This document shows, piece by piece, positions 46,816-59,910 of a DNA stretch of 64,000 nucleotides. The stretch spans positions 496,001-560,000 of the forward strand of contig JAMSLZ010000009.1 in NCBI GenBank assembly GCA_026027325.1, given 5' to 3'. Source of the DNA: Actinomucor elegans. Lineage: Eukaryota; Mucoromycota; Mucoromycetes; Mucorales; Mucoraceae. Position 1 is the stretch's first letter; each line of letters begins with the position of its first letter. The notes below the pieces were generated by a model. The model saw only the letters and a list, made by a program, of their open reading frames with translations. It was not told the DNA's origin and did no database searches. Both the position numbers and the translations under genes were made by a program.

Positions 46816-48513
46816 TTAGAGGTTATTTGGGCCAGCATTGTATTGATCGTATAATTGCTTTTGTTGTTGAGCAGCGACAGCAGCTTGTTGATTCCATTGA
46901 ACAGCATGAGCAGCAGCAACAGCTGAACCACTATGAGGATCAAGAGGCATATTATTATTATTAGTGTTAGTATTATGGAAAGCATAACCGTTTGTCAAGT
47001 GAGCAGGTATTCCAAAGACATTTGTATTTTGTTGAGGATTGTTATTACGGCGGTATGGCTGATGCATATTGTTCCAATTTTGATGCTGTACGTGTTGGTG
47101 TTGGTGCTGATGCTGATGTTGGTGTTGTTGCTGTTGTTGTGGGAATCCACCATAGCTTTGCCAGCCTGGAGGAGGACGATCTTTACCCCAAGAAAGCTGA
47201 GCAATCACGTTAACATCGAGGAATAGATTAATATTTTAGCGATTTACCTTGGCATTATTGCCATTCATATTCATATTTTGTAATTGCACAATCGCATGAG
47301 CAGCGTTTTCATGTGTATCCATCCTATATAATCGATAAATAACAGGCTCTCCCCCTTTTTTCACTATAAACTTAATACTTGCTTTACAAAAGCAAATCCA
47401 CGATCTGCTTGGATTTTTACTTCATGAACATAACCAAATCTTTGAAAAGGCGGGACCAATTCAATCTCTATACACTAGGATTAGAAAAAGAAGACGCGTA
47501 TTTTACAAAGAGACTTACGAGTGATGCTTGGAGGTAGATTGCCGACATAAATACTTGTTACATAAGCAGGCGTTTGATGAATAACCACCTCATAGGGTAA
47601 TTGCTGACCAGGTTGTGGAGCAGGTGTAGCTGTTTGTCCCTTTTGCGTTGCCCAATTACAACGAATAGCTCTTGATCCTAACCATTCTCCATTCATCGTA
47701 GCAATAGCATTTTCGGCATCTGTTTTATCTCTAAAAGCAACAAATCCAAAACCTCTTGATTTTCCAGAAACAGGATCCCACATAACGTGTGCTTCGCTAT
47801 TACATAACGTCAATAGGTTGTAGAATAGACCATATAACACTACTTACGACATGGATCCAAATACTGAAAATGCTTGTACAAGCGCTTCATCTGTTATTTC
47901 TGGAGCAATATCACCAATGAATACATGGAAATGATTTGCTGTGTCTTCTTTTGAAGATTGATTGTTGGATTGTTGTGCCCAATTAGCTCTGATTTCCTAG
48001 AAAGGACTTAGTAGTTTGAGCAGAGATACTATGCTTGGCACTTACAAAATTAAAAATCTTTCTTCCGTTCATATCTTGAATAGCTTGCTCAGCAATTTTT
48101 TGATCAGCAAACTCGACAAAGGCATAATTGACACCAGCCTAAAGAATCAACGCGTTAGTTCCTCTATTCTTGCTTTTGGTTTTGAGACCCGTACATAGGA
48201 AGTATGTCTTCTAACCTATAACAAAAATATATTAATAAAACCAAAATGTACCATCAAAAAGCATAAATTCTTACAGATACAATTTTCACGCTAACTACGG
48301 TGCCAACCGTCGCAAAGATCTCGTGTAACATGGTATCAGTAACTCTACAAGTAAAAAGAAGAAGGGTCAGTTCAAGAAATAAGAGTATTCGTTTTTATTT
48401 TATTTTTATTTTTACCTTTGGTCCAAGTTACCAACATATATTGTGTTTGCAGGGTTACCACCCGCTTCTTCCATAGGTGTGACACCACCATTCTCGGCAT
48501 TAGAAGCTGACAT
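46816..48513 (-). CDS. PUB1: three-RRM RNA-binding protein, PUB1/TIA1 type
   Basis: Nine exons in phase (48513-48416, 48344-48275, 48215-48195, 48138-48046, 47996-47848, 47796-47519, 47467-47383, 47323-47248, 47196-46816), 416 aa. RRM1: TIYVGNLDQR with NYAFVEF. RRM2: FHVFIGDIAPEITDEALV with SRGFGFVAF. RRM3: TSIYVGNLPPSIT with RGFAFVKM. Order and WGKDRPPPGW after RRM3 match TIA1/Pub1. The tail is His/Gln-rich (about six HQ repeats) then Asn/Gln-rich, a prion-like low-complexity region. Known role: U-rich mRNA binding, stress granules. Exon 3 is only 21 nt and the intron after exon 7 uses a GC donor. Confidence 0.92.
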
Positions 48514-50976
48514 TAGGATAACAAAGTAAAGAAAGAGAGGGAAAAGGTTGGTTTACAAAAACTTTCTCGTTAATTCGATATGACAGTTTCTTTTCTTTTA
48601 ACAAAAGAAGAAGAAAACGCAAAAAGAAAAAAAAAAGAAATAGTACAGTTTCCGTTCTGCACTTCAAGTCTTTTTTAAATTAGCAAACTTTTTTTTTTTC
48701 GGGTCAGAACTCAGTTGACAAATGATCTTGAAGCAATTCTTGCTGGACTGTAAAGTAACGGGGCTATTAATAGAGAAACCTGCTGTAATCTATGCATACT
48801 GAACATTCATAGCGTAGCTCTCTCTCTCTTTTTTTTTAGCGCAGAATAACGTATCGATTGAATACATGTCGAGTTGCAAGTAGTCCTAATATTAATCTTG
48901 CTAGCACTTATAGATTAGGTGTTCTTTTTAGATGTATCATATAGCTGATACTACGAATCATACCATAATTTCAAATTATACGTGTTGAAGCGGCATAATT
49001 CACGTGGAGCACCATTAAACTACTTGTTTGTCGATTTAATGCAGCATCGATTTCATTGGCTAGCATTAATTCGACAAGATGAGTCCATGATTTTTGTTGA
49101 AATGATTCTGTTGCATCTAGATCTGCCAGTAACCAAAAAAAAAAAAAAAAAAAAAAAAAAGAAACGCTTAAATTTCAGGAAATAGATAGATTCAGATGCG
49201 ATCTTTCAGATGAATAAAATCACTTCAGCCATCAAGTGCAGTAGGAAGAAGCGAGACAGTTACTTCAATGTAATATTTTTGAATTTTAGAGTGATACTCT
49301 TGCTGATGAATCTCTCAAGATGCATACCATTAGAATGAGAATTAAATTTTACAAAATCTATTAAAAGCACAAGGCACTATTGTGCTTCTATCAGATTTTA
49401 TAGGAAATACTATTTGGAAAGTAAAATAAGCGCTGTTTTACTGGGATTAAAAAAACGCCTTTGTACAATGCATTCAAAAGGCCCCAAAAGGATGCCAGAC
49501 AGTCAATGTATATGTAGGTAATGGTTAGAAAAACCTTTCGCAAGAGTTCAGCGGTTTCAAAAATACAATCAATAGTACCGAGACTAACTCAATGGCTCAA
49601 ATATTTTCCATATCTCTAACGTTTGAAAAACAAGGAGCCGTATTTGAACACGTTCACCAAGAGAAGAAAGAAACGCACCTGATAAAAGACTTGATTACTG
49701 ATCCCTTAAACAACCTGATACTCTTAATGTGGCCCTGTAAGTAGTTTCATCAATTCGATCATATATAGTAGCCACCCACTTTTTTTTTAAAAAAAAAAAA
49801 ATTATCCAGTAAGAAGATGATGTTCGTTTATTCTTGTCGGCTGCCTGTATCTGCTTTTGTAACGCCACTTGGTAAGATGTTTTGTTCTTATCTCTTACAA
49901 AGGTCTTCCGCCTTAAACGTCGTATTATAGAGACAGGTCCCACTTTGATAGCTATGTGTATGCGTTTATAACCAGCTCACGTGCTTTAGATGATGCTGTT
50001 CATCGAATGAAGTGATCAACAATATGATTACGTGTCCATATACAACCTCATGCTTGTTGATTAGCATAGTAGTACAGACTCTAGGTTAGTCTCCAAATAG
50101 ATATGGTCAGCTACGCCGAATAGGATGTAATTCACATCTATTTTTTTTTATTTATTTCGTTACTTGTTCCGTGGCTTGACCTTGGTACCTTGCTTAGACC
50201 CCGAGGTTTCCAGAGGCATATGTTGCTGTGTATAATGCAAGAGAAAACCACAAGTAGAAATGTATTGAATGGTGCATTGTAGGTCCACTAGCTTCGCCAA
50301 TCGCGAAAGCTAATGGATCAGTTCATCAAGTCATAGCTGCTAGTTTTAAGCCTTGGTATTATTGTGTTTTATCAATGTGAAATATATATATATACATATT
50401 TGCAAAAGGTTTTAATAGAACCAATGATATATTAACCTAGCATCTTTTATGAAAGAAGGCCAAAACGATACTATGGAGTGAGATCCATTGCCCTCCAATT
50501 TTTAGTCAATTTCTGTGCGTCAAATTTTTACAACTGACAGTTTAAAAAGTTAGCTTGGAGCAGTATTCGGTACATACGATCCCGATGAATCTGAATCAAA
50601 TGTAGCATCTAATTAGTAGTCGATGTTCAGAATGAACTATTACATCTAATAAAACCATAGATCTATTTCAATTCTGCGCCTGTCTTAAGTTGATGATTCT
50701 CATTTGCTTATAATTCTCATTTTACTCGAATGGTGATTTCATTACATTACTTAAACATATCACATTTCTTTGATTCATTCAGAATTACATCTGTATCCGT
50801 AGATAGGATTGACTTGACACGAAGCTTGTATTAACATATATCATCAAGTGGAAGAAAGTGCTTCCTTTTTGTCAAACCTTCCCGGAGTACAAAAACATTA
50901 AAAAAAAAAAAAGCTTTCTCAAGTATTCAGGAACGACTCTTTTATTATTATTATTCTTTTCTCTTCTACAACTAAC
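48514..50976. other. intergenic region between PUB1 and RHO3
   Basis: No supported gene. A 26-nt A-run (49135-49160) follows a short frame (RGAPLNYLFVDLMQHRFHWL at about 49000-49060) that I do not recognise and that may be a processed or transposon-derived scrap. A T/A palindromic run lies at about 49783-49800. The RHO3 promoter is at the right end. Confidence 0.4.
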
Positions 50977-51766
50977 ATGGTCTTCTGTTTCAAGTCAAAA
51001 AAGATTATCAAACGAAAATTAGTGGTGGTTGGTGACGGTGCTTGTGGGAAAACATCTTTGTTAAATGTATTTACAAGAGGATACTTTCCGCAGGTAAAAA
51101 ACTGGATTGTTTCGTTGTGATTGTATTGGTCTGACACTAGATATAGGTGTATGAACCTACTGTATTTGAGAATTATATTCAAGATGTCATTGTTGATGGA
51201 AAGACAGTTGAATTGTCTATTTGGGATACTGCAGGTAAGATAGTTTTATACAACATGAAGGCAGTTGTTGATAATAGTTAGGTCAAGAGGAATTTGATCG
51301 ACTACGTTCCCTATCCTACAGCGATACGCATGTAATTATCATATGTTATTCAATTGATAACAGAGACTCGCTGGAGAATATTCCTAATCGATGGGTGGAA
51401 GAGCTTCAGGAAGGATGTCCTGAAGCTAAAATGATTCTGGTTGCTTTGAAATGTGATTTGAGAGATGATGAAGTAGCATTGAAAAAGATCAAACCTGTTT
51501 CTTATGAGGAGGTTTGTGTTATTGTGTATCAACGATATCATACTTATGGTGATGTTTAGGGATTGGAAGTGGCAAAAAGTATTCGTGCTATCAGGTATCT
51601 TGAGTGTTCAGCCAAGCACAATCGAGGTGTAAAAGAGTGCTTTGAACAAGCAGCCAAAGTGGCATCTTTAGGTATGGCTTATAATATATTGAAGAAACAA
51701 TATCTAATGGTCTTTATAGTAAAATTTGACGATAAATCAAAAGAAAGCTCGTGTATCATTCTATAA
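50977..51766 (+). CDS. RHO3: Rho-family GTPase, RHO3 type
   Basis: Five exons (50977-51093, 51147-51234, 51282-51511, 51560-51671, 51720-51766), 197 aa. P-loop [13 protein letters not shown]; switch [12 protein letters not shown] (Thr and effector loop); switch [15 protein letters not shown]; base-specificity [10 protein letters not shown] (the usual TKCD reads ALKCD) and ECSAKHN. It ends CIIL, a CaaX box with Leu, implying geranylgeranylation. Sequence and effector loop favour fungal Rho3 over Rho1/Cdc42. Known role: polarised exocytosis and actin organisation in hyphae. A PAK-type kinase lies at 62509 but is not linked. Confidence 0.9.
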
Positions 51767-54657
51767 ATCCATCTTATACCCTTTTACTTATCCTACTTGC
51801 TGTACTCTTTTATATGTACATCTCCCTTAACCATCCTCAAATGATATATGCATATGTGTTTTAAATTACTGAACGAACAATCTCATTTGAATAAACCATT
51901 TTCCAAAGAAATGTAGCAATTTGCTCTTGTGTCTCGTGATACAAAGAATGTAACTGGTGCTCCATGTTCCTAGCTGATGCATCTTGTAGACGGTTGCAGA
52001 CCGATAACCTACTACTATTGCATGATCGAGTTTGGAAAGTACAATTACCAAGTCTTTTTTTTTTAAAAAAAAAGGTGTGCAACTATATGCATAAGGCATC
52101 GCAATGTACGATTCATTGTGTTATATATGCTCTAGATAGGGACAAGATAAGTGTCAAACAAGAAACAAGAAGTGATAACATGCATTCTAATGTAGTGCTA
52201 TCTTTTAGATTCACATATACTATCGCAACACTGGTTCAGGCACATTAATTGAAATACACTTCAAATCAACCGGCTTTGGTATTGACACACACTACTACCT
52301 TTTTTTTTTGAGGAATTGAATAGAGCCCCTTGCAAAGAAAATGCCAAACAGTTCAATTTAAATGACTGTATGCAACTACCCGTAGCAAATATCTAATCGG
52401 TTAATAAAGGCTGCACATAAACAGCTTCTTAGGCCAAAAGTAATATGACAAAATCTTAGGATCATAGGGTCAATACAGCTCTTATCATGTATAGTTGCTT
52501 TATTATAAATAAAGTTCGTGCCTTTTATCCGCTTAGTTTTTATGTCACGGACCAGTTGGTTCTTTAAATTCGGCGCGTATCAAGTTAATATTGATCCTCT
52601 CCTCAAATCTACAATATTACCATATCGATTAAAAAAGCCCTATTGGTAAACATAGCCGGTAAAATTGCATAAACTGAAACTAAACGCCGAAATAAAGATC
52701 TTCCATTTGCAATATCATTTTTCATTGATACCAGTATTTAAAAACCTTTGACAAAAACCTTTGTCAGTTGGCGAAATCTCTTTGAAAATTTACGCGTTCT
52801 AAAGCTCCTGCATGCTTGAATCAGTTAAAATACATTATGCAATTCAGGCAATGATTGATGAGCCCTTCGGTTAGTGTTCTTTCCTATATATATATAGCTT
52901 ACCTTGGCCACCAATGGCGACTATTTCTTTTTCTCGTACCCCTCTAGCAACTAACGATGCGGTTTATCTATCTGAAAATGACGTAGTGTCGCATTTATTG
53001 ATTAGTAAAATGATATATGCGTCGTCATGTATCTCTAGATGGCCCCTATAGTTATCATATACAGGGCTATCAGGACAGACGATGTGAGGTGAATATATCA
53101 TTCATTACACAATATATCTCTATGTACATGTTCCATTGGTATGATTAGCATAGCTTGTAATCTAGCACCTTTGATTTGAGGTTTTCAAATTTTGGCAGTT
53201 TTCATACGACTGTAGGATTACTGAATTTACCAGATTCACCGTCCAGATATGTATGGTCCCCAATAGTAGATGCACGTACTTTTGTCTCAGGCCTACTTTT
53301 ACATCATCAGTTTTAGCTAGTGTAGTGACTAAAAAGTGATTGCGATTAATGTATTAATTGAGGCGTAATAAAATAGAAAATCTGCATTTTTGTCTAGAAT
53401 TTCGGTGCGACTTTGTCGAATACTAAGAGATTCTAAGCGTTTTGTAAGTTTACATAATAAACTATTACGAAAGAGAACTATATATATATATATATATACA
53501 AGAGTTATGATGAACATGAGCGTGGTCTTGTAGCTTGTTATAGTTAAGCAAAAAGAAGAATCAAGAATTCACTTTTGCACAATAGCCTAAGGTATCTTAA
53601 ACACTTTAAGTTTAAATGCCAAACTGGCTTGACTAACATTTTTCTGTAACCATGGTATGATCAAGATGTCACGCAAATAAGATAATATGTGTATTATAGC
53701 GTGAAACCAAGTAAACTCAAGCTCGATCACCCGCGAATCTTTTATTTATTTTTGTTTTTACAGACTGCATTTCAACGTGCAAAAGTGCTTCGAAATACTA
53801 GTGTATACCTTTTTTTGTTGTATTTAGGAACGAGGCTCCTTCTCCAATATTTCAACAATGTCTATGCTTTTTGAGAGAGGGGCTCTGTTATTTACAAATT
53901 TTGTTAAAAAACAAACCGTGTATTCACCCTTCTCGTTCGGCAAGGATTAATTATTTATTTTTTAGTATAGAGTTTGAATACTTAGCACGACAAAACCTGC
54001 CTAGATGAATGATCTCAGCCGAATCTGGCCAAATATTATACCTGATTAATATTCCATACTTAGGACGAGATGATACATCTATACAAGATTCAACATTATC
54101 TTAATTGGGAGCTCACTATCAGAATAAAAGAATGTTAAGAGAAAACAATGGTCAAATAAAAACGATATTGCCAATCAGAGCTAAAATGATACTATATGCA
54201 TAAATAAGATTTGGCTGAAGAATCCATTTGACAACTCGACAGTTACTATCCTAGATATAAACTGGCTAATATCACGTTGATTGACTAGTTTTCTTTTAAT
54301 TCAAAATGTCTTATCGATTGCAATCTGATATAATAAAGTTTATGCTTCATCAATAAACTTGTAGCTTTTTAGAGAGCATCTCGATTCCGTACAGAACACA
54401 CGCTTTATCGTTATTTTTTCTACCTATCTTAAGCTTCATTTCTCGACCAAAATCAACACGCATCAGTCTGTACTAGATAGTCTTGCTTCATTCTATATAT
54501 CCAGTGAAAAAAAGAGCTTCAATCGCTGCAGGAAGCATGTGAAACTACCAATGTCTTTAGAAACACGTGTTGCTGCTTCAAAGTCCTTGATAATCCAATC
54601 CTGTAAACCCGATTTTTTCCCCCGACTTATCCTTTTTTCTTTTCTTTTCAGGGCACT
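51767..54657. other. 2.9-kb AT-rich intergenic region
   Basis: No credible gene. Contains a T/A hairpin run (52054-52073), two (TA)n tracts (near 52890 and 53477-53500) and many stops in all frames. A possible 5'-UTR intron of ERG27 ends at ttttcag just before its ATG. Confidence 0.4.
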
Positions 54658-55896
54658 ATGGTTTTTGAGAAATATCAAAAGATCGCGATTGTTACTGGTG
54701 CCAATGGAGGTGTTGGCTTTGGTATCTGTCAGCGATTACTCGAATCAGAAGGCGAATCGCTCACTCTAGTTATGGCCTGTCGAAATCTTGCCCGAGCAAA
54801 CAAAGCAAAAGAGTCTTTATTGTGTCAGTTCCCATTTGCCCATATCGATATTGAAATCGTGGATGTTGGAAGCACCAAAAGTGTATTGTCATTCTGTGCT
54901 GCAATCTCGGACAAGTAAACCAATCCTGTTATTCAAAATCATGCAAATCAACTGATACTCAAATCATGTAGATACCCTCATGTCAATTACTTGTTTTGTA
55001 ATGCTGGAATTTTAAGTGCTCTTGGCTTAAATTGGAAGCATGTATTCTATATGGTATTTACAGATCCTGTTGGCCTTTTGGAGCGCTCAGACGCTACTAT
55101 TCAAAATGTTGGAGAGATCAATGAAGAAGGTATGGGCAAAGTATTTGCCTGTAATGTATTTGGACATTATGTTATGGTATTAGCGGATTTGGAATATTGT
55201 CAATTCACTGGTTAATGATTGCTATTAGATGCGCGAACTGGAAAGATTATTGGAGAACTCTGGTGATGGGCGCGTTATCTGGACCAGTTCAATTACTGCT
55301 AAAAGCCACTGTTTCGATATTGACGATTGGCAAGGTATACAATGGTAAAAAAAAAAAGCAATCAACAAAGAACTTGGGTAGTTTTATTAAGCAATCGATA
55401 TAGCAAGGAACCATATGAATCATCAAAATGGGCCTGTGATCTTGTTTCTATTGTATCAAGCGAACGTTTTGCCAAGGATCAAATGAAGATATCCTCGTTT
55501 ACCACATCACCTGGTGTAGTTGCAAGTGATATTGGTGATTTACCTGGCTGGATAACTAAAGCCAGAATTATTCTTCATTATTTGGTAAGTGTTGCTAAAC
55601 AGTAGAGAAACTATGAGTATTGATCTATCTTTAAAAAGATGCGCTTTTCAGGCGTTGCTTCACAGAATATTTCAGCTTATAATGGCGCTATAGCGGATAT
55701 TTATGCAGCACTTGAGCCTCTGTCAAGATTAAGCTTCTTATGTAGATATAGCTCCTTGACAAATCGCTGGGGAAAATCCTATGTTGCAGCTATGTCTATT
55801 CCTGATTATGACCGCGTTACTGGTGAAAAACTTGTAGAGAAATGTGAACTGGCTTATCAAGCTTTCAAGAAAATCACTGTAGCAGCCACTAATTAA
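54658..55896 (+). CDS. ERG27: 3-keto-steroid reductase ERG27 (SDR family)
   Basis: Five exons (54658-54914, 54972-55176, 55229-55344, 55404-55584, 55639-55896), 338 aa. SDR cofactor motif AIVTGANGGVGFGI (TGxxxGxG); active-site neighbourhood NYLFCNAGI; RVIWTSSITA; and the catalytic YESSK (Y-x-x-x-K) at about residue 210. The long insertion with NVFGHYVMMRELE and the C-terminus SAYNGAIADIYAAL match Erg27/HSD17B7 rather than generic SDRs. Known role: reduction of the C3 ketone during C4 demethylation in ergosterol synthesis, at the ER. The last intron's acceptor is AAAAAG, not pyrimidine-rich. Confidence 0.88.
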
Positions 55897-56407
55897 TTTA
55901 ATCCTTTTATATCAGTATCCACCCATTCAATATAATTATAATGTTCATTATTCAGCCCTTCCTATACAACTAGATTCTATTATATCAATAAAAACAAAAT
56001 CATAAATATATATATATATATATATATATATCAAACTATAATATAAAAGCGTTTGTCGACTTTTAAATCATCCTGAAATATGATATGCATTGCATTCTTC
56101 TTGAGTAAGAAATTATCAGTAGGTATTAGCACTTGATCTCGTTTATATGATACTTGGGTGCAGTCTGCTGATTAAGGTATCTTGTAATATCTTGTAATGT
56201 ATTAGACAAACCTTAATCTCACAAGAAATCAGTAGTATACAGGAGCATCAAGTTTAATAACTCGAATATTTGGCTATGTGGATATCAAACATAAACAGAT
56301 AGTAAATAGCACCAAATGCATATCTTCATTTCACACATTTTCGGTAATCAATCTTTTGGTCATTTTTCCATTGAAGAGTTCCTCTTTCTTTTCTTACTTT
56401 ACAAATT
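55897..56407. other. spacer between ERG27 and the LEA-2 gene
   Basis: 3' UTR of ERG27 and promoter of the next gene. An (AT)n run lies at about 56008-56032. Two direct copies of atcttgtaat are at 56179-56198. Confidence 0.4.
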
Positions 56408-57397
56408 ATGAGAATGTTCAAGCTCAAGTTCAAGAATCGTATTACATCAGATTTTGATACAGAATCGGCATCTTCTATCACGCCTCTTCAGAACGTATAC
56501 AGCGCTTATAACAGACTACCAAGCCCAAGCCCAACGTTTGAAGATATTGACGTAAAAAGCGCCCACAGTAGTATCCGAAAGCAGTGTTTCAGAGGTAAAA
56601 ATAGAGATCAATTAAAAGTGACCAAAATATACCCTGACCTTTTTGATCGAAAAAAAAAAAGAACCTGAAAAAACGGTGGATATTAACCGTGACATTCGCT
56701 TGAGCAAGCTTGTAGAAGACTCAGAAAAAATATTTTGTGAAAAAGAAGAAACGTCATGCTCACATTTCATATGCTGCTGCTGCTTCCCTTGTTTGCCTAT
56801 GTGGACTAGAACAATATGCTGCTTTATCTTCCTTGGCTTATGTGGCCTGGTTAGTATAGGTGTTTTTTTCGTACTGACATTTAGACAGCCTCAGATAGTG
56901 TTTAATGGAGGCAGTTACGCATATCAACAAGCAACATCGAACGATATTCAATTGGACTACAGTATATACAACGGCAACTTTTTTGAAATGAGTTTTGAAA
57001 AGATTAGAGCAGTGGTAGTTACAAACAACAAAAAAAACTCAAGACGTCTTTGGTACTAAATATATTATGGTAGGTATATTATCCTGCTCAGAACAAAACT
57101 ACACTGGGTGTAGGCGAGGTTTTCAACTTGATACTAGCACCTCAATCCATGACAAATATTACATTCCCAATACAAATAATGAGTCAGCAAGGCAATAGTT
57201 CTACTGTAAACAGTGAAAACACCAGGGATGATATTTTTTCAAACATGATCGCTGCATTATGTAAAGATGGACAAAACGAAATAGAAATGTCGTTTGATTT
57301 GATGCCTACCATTTCGTTTCAAAATAATGCTATTATTACTTTGGCATTCACGGGTCAGAAATCCAGAATGTCTTGTGAGAAGGTGAGATTGAAATAA
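56408..57397 (+). CDS. single-pass membrane protein with LEA-2-like domain
   Basis: Three exons (56408-56594, 56662-57014, 57074-57397), 287 aa. A basic cytosolic N-terminus with a Ser/Pro-rich segment is followed by a cysteine cluster (HFICCCCFPCLPMW), a likely palmitoylation site, and a hydrophobic helix (CCFIFLGLCGLVSIGVFFVL). The remainder resembles the LEA-2 beta-sandwich: QIVFNG, IQLDYSIYNGNFFEMSFEKI, KTTLGVGEVFNL. Topology and domain match fungal vacuolar/plasma-membrane LEA-2 proteins; biochemical role unknown. The second intron has a textbook TACTAAAT branch site; the first acceptor follows a run of 12 A. Confidence 0.75.
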
Positions 57398-59910
57398 GTG
57401 ATTATTATAGAATATCATGCAGCTAAACATTCATGTCAATCTAGCTCAAATCCTTTATGGAGTAAAAAAAAAAATGAATGCAGTTAGAATAAAGAACTAG
57501 AACTTGTACAATAGCACGGTAATGCTTGTTTTTAATATCTAAGCTTGCTACCTTGACACTTTTGCATATTTCTGGATGCTCATATTGGTTGGAGCGGCAT
57601 ATATATGCGATTTTTGTTCCTTCATAACTAGATGTAAAGTGCTTCCAAGTTAAACGCCTTTGCTATTGTCTTTCATATGCATATTTGCCAAAATCAATGC
57701 ATAATTTTCACTTTTAAAATGAATTTTAGTAGGTACTTCTGATAGATCAAAACTTAAATTTTTGCTAAGAGTACTATGAACTGGGTATACTAACATCTCC
57801 CGGGTGTGTGTTGAATCCCCCATTCCTGTACAAAAACAATTTGTTAATTTCCAAAGATGCTGCAATTAAAATTTGAATGCGTTTCTTCCTAGACACAGCA
57901 ATGTTTTTGGATCCTTCCTCAGCTCATTATCATTTAAACTGCTTGATAGGGATGCTTACTTAAGAGTCTCATGCATTGTTACTTTATATACTTTCCGCAG
58001 TTGTAGAGGCAGACACAAGAAAGAATGAAGAGAGTGATACAAGCTCCTAGCTAGACGAAATCATTAATGTGAATATGCAATCTATTCAGGTTATCTTTAC
58101 ATAGTATTCAAATATCAAAGGTCCTTCAGATCATACTGAGTATGAATTATTTGTCAAGTGCGATATTTGACTGAGATCAGTTGAAAGATCTATGATCATT
58201 GAATTTGACTAGATGAAATGTATCATCTGCATTTAATTCTTGATGAATGCAATTCACTAGCTTTATTGCAGTTTAATAAAAGTTTTAGAGAGTACAGAAT
58301 CTCTCTGTGTATGTGTTTAAATAATAGTAATCAGATGTGACATTAAATCGAGATTGATCAAGAGATCTACAAATCAATAATGGATTTAGGTAACAAAAAG
58401 TATATGTGTTTTACGACTAGCCATTATGCAGCATATATAATCATATTTATATAAAATAATAATATTCATAGATACAAAAGTTCTTCATGAATCTGTACTA
58501 GTTGTCAGAAGCAACATTAAATCGGCATTGTTTAACGAATGTACAAAAGTTAAAAATGGCTCTATTTTAGAGGAAACCCAAGGAAAAGCCTTGACAAAAC
58601 CAATATTAATTTCTTTGGTGGGGTCCAAAAAAGAGAGTTTTTTTTTATGTAATCCAATAGTTATGCAGATTCAATATATTTGCAAGTATATGGTTATGTC
58701 TATTTTTTTTTTTTCCCTTCAGCAGACAAGGTTTGCAAGTAACTCATTCGGTTAATTCAAGGAAATATCAAATAGCCTTTGCACCGTTAGATATTCTATT
58801 AACTTTTGAAAAGGTTTCATTATTAAGTGTTGTCACGTCTATTAGCTATTGCTTATTATTATCAAAAAGGGAACCAAAGTTCCAGGCCAAAAAAAACACA
58901 TTAAGCTGAATGACGTTGAAAGAAAGAAAAACAAAGTCTATACGGCCGATATGTTGTTTAAACTTTTTTTACGGGAATATAAGGAATATAAGCCGATTTG
59001 TATTTGCAATGAGTTGAAAGGGCATGAATGATATACGATAGCATATTAGTAAATATTGTCACGTCTTTCAGAGGACAACGTTCTATTTTATTACAAAAGT
59101 GGGATACCATTTTATAATAAAGTTGAAAGTAAAATGCACGCCAAACTTTACTAGGGTTCAAATTTAGCTCAGAGGGCATGTCTAGCCATTAATCCTTCTT
59201 TTTGATTCTATCCTTACTTTTTATTCACTGTTGATGATGGACCGTCTCTTGTTAAGGTTCTTAGCGGCACTTAATGGACTATAAAACAGTATATTATCAT
59301 GTATAAGTTCACAGCTAAATATGAGCAAGCGCTTATTAAATGACAGTAACTATGTTTTTTCGAGCATCACTATTAGTGATGGTGGTGTTATCTTATTAAT
59401 TAACAGTATCACTAAGCCAGAACCGAAATATAATTTGCCAACAGTTTGGTACATTGAAAAGACGATTTTAATTGGTGTTACACGGTAAGACGTCTTCTGA
59501 GGATGGCAGAAAACGTTAAGAGTGATACTGTTTTGGCAGAAATAGCCTTTCAAGCTCAATTGTCAAGCGAGATAATTAAAAAAAAATAGATAGATAAGCC
59601 GTTATCAGTGGGTATTGTGTTCATTTTCACCGAGTCAAACAAAATTGTTTGTATTTGATCATTTTTAAGGCCAAAACTGTGAGTAGTGTGGTATTTTTTT
59701 TGGATCTTGAGACACCACCGCTCGTTCAAAGACAACAATGATTGGTTATTGAGCACTTTCGTGTGAATTCTATTCACTGAAAAATACTCATTGTTTGTAA
59801 TATGGGTATAATAGTGAAAAGGCTATCCATCAATCAAAGTATAAATAATGACAAGAAAGATCTTATTTCTTCTCTTTCTTACCTCTTGTTTCTTTTATTT
59901 TACATATTGA
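57398..59910. other. 2.5-kb intergenic region with dispersed-repeat motifs
   Basis: No supported gene. tcagatgtgacattaaatcg (58331-58350) and gcaacattaaatcgg (58510-58524) are related motifs also seen at 24 kb and 37 kb. Short open frames (for example 58849-59031) look random. The serine dehydratase promoter is at the right end. Confidence 0.4.
59839..59847 (+). promoter_or_regulatory. TATA box of the serine dehydratase gene
   Basis: gtataaata lies about 65-70 bp before the ATG at 59911 and is followed by a pyrimidine-rich leader (ttcttctctttcttacctct). Confidence 0.55.

Noticed and set aside
46933..47226. Plus-strand open frames rich in Val/Leu opposite the PUB1 tail
   Set aside because: They are complementary shadows of the CAA/CAT repeat coding for His-Gln; codon logic and domains belong to the minus strand.
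48982..49185. Plus-strand ORF ending in a lysine run
   Set aside because: The lysines come from the 26-nt A-run at 49135-49160; no start context, splice sites or recognised family.
58849..59031. Lys-rich 60-codon ORF
   Set aside because: Random-looking composition, no neighbours in phase, no motif.
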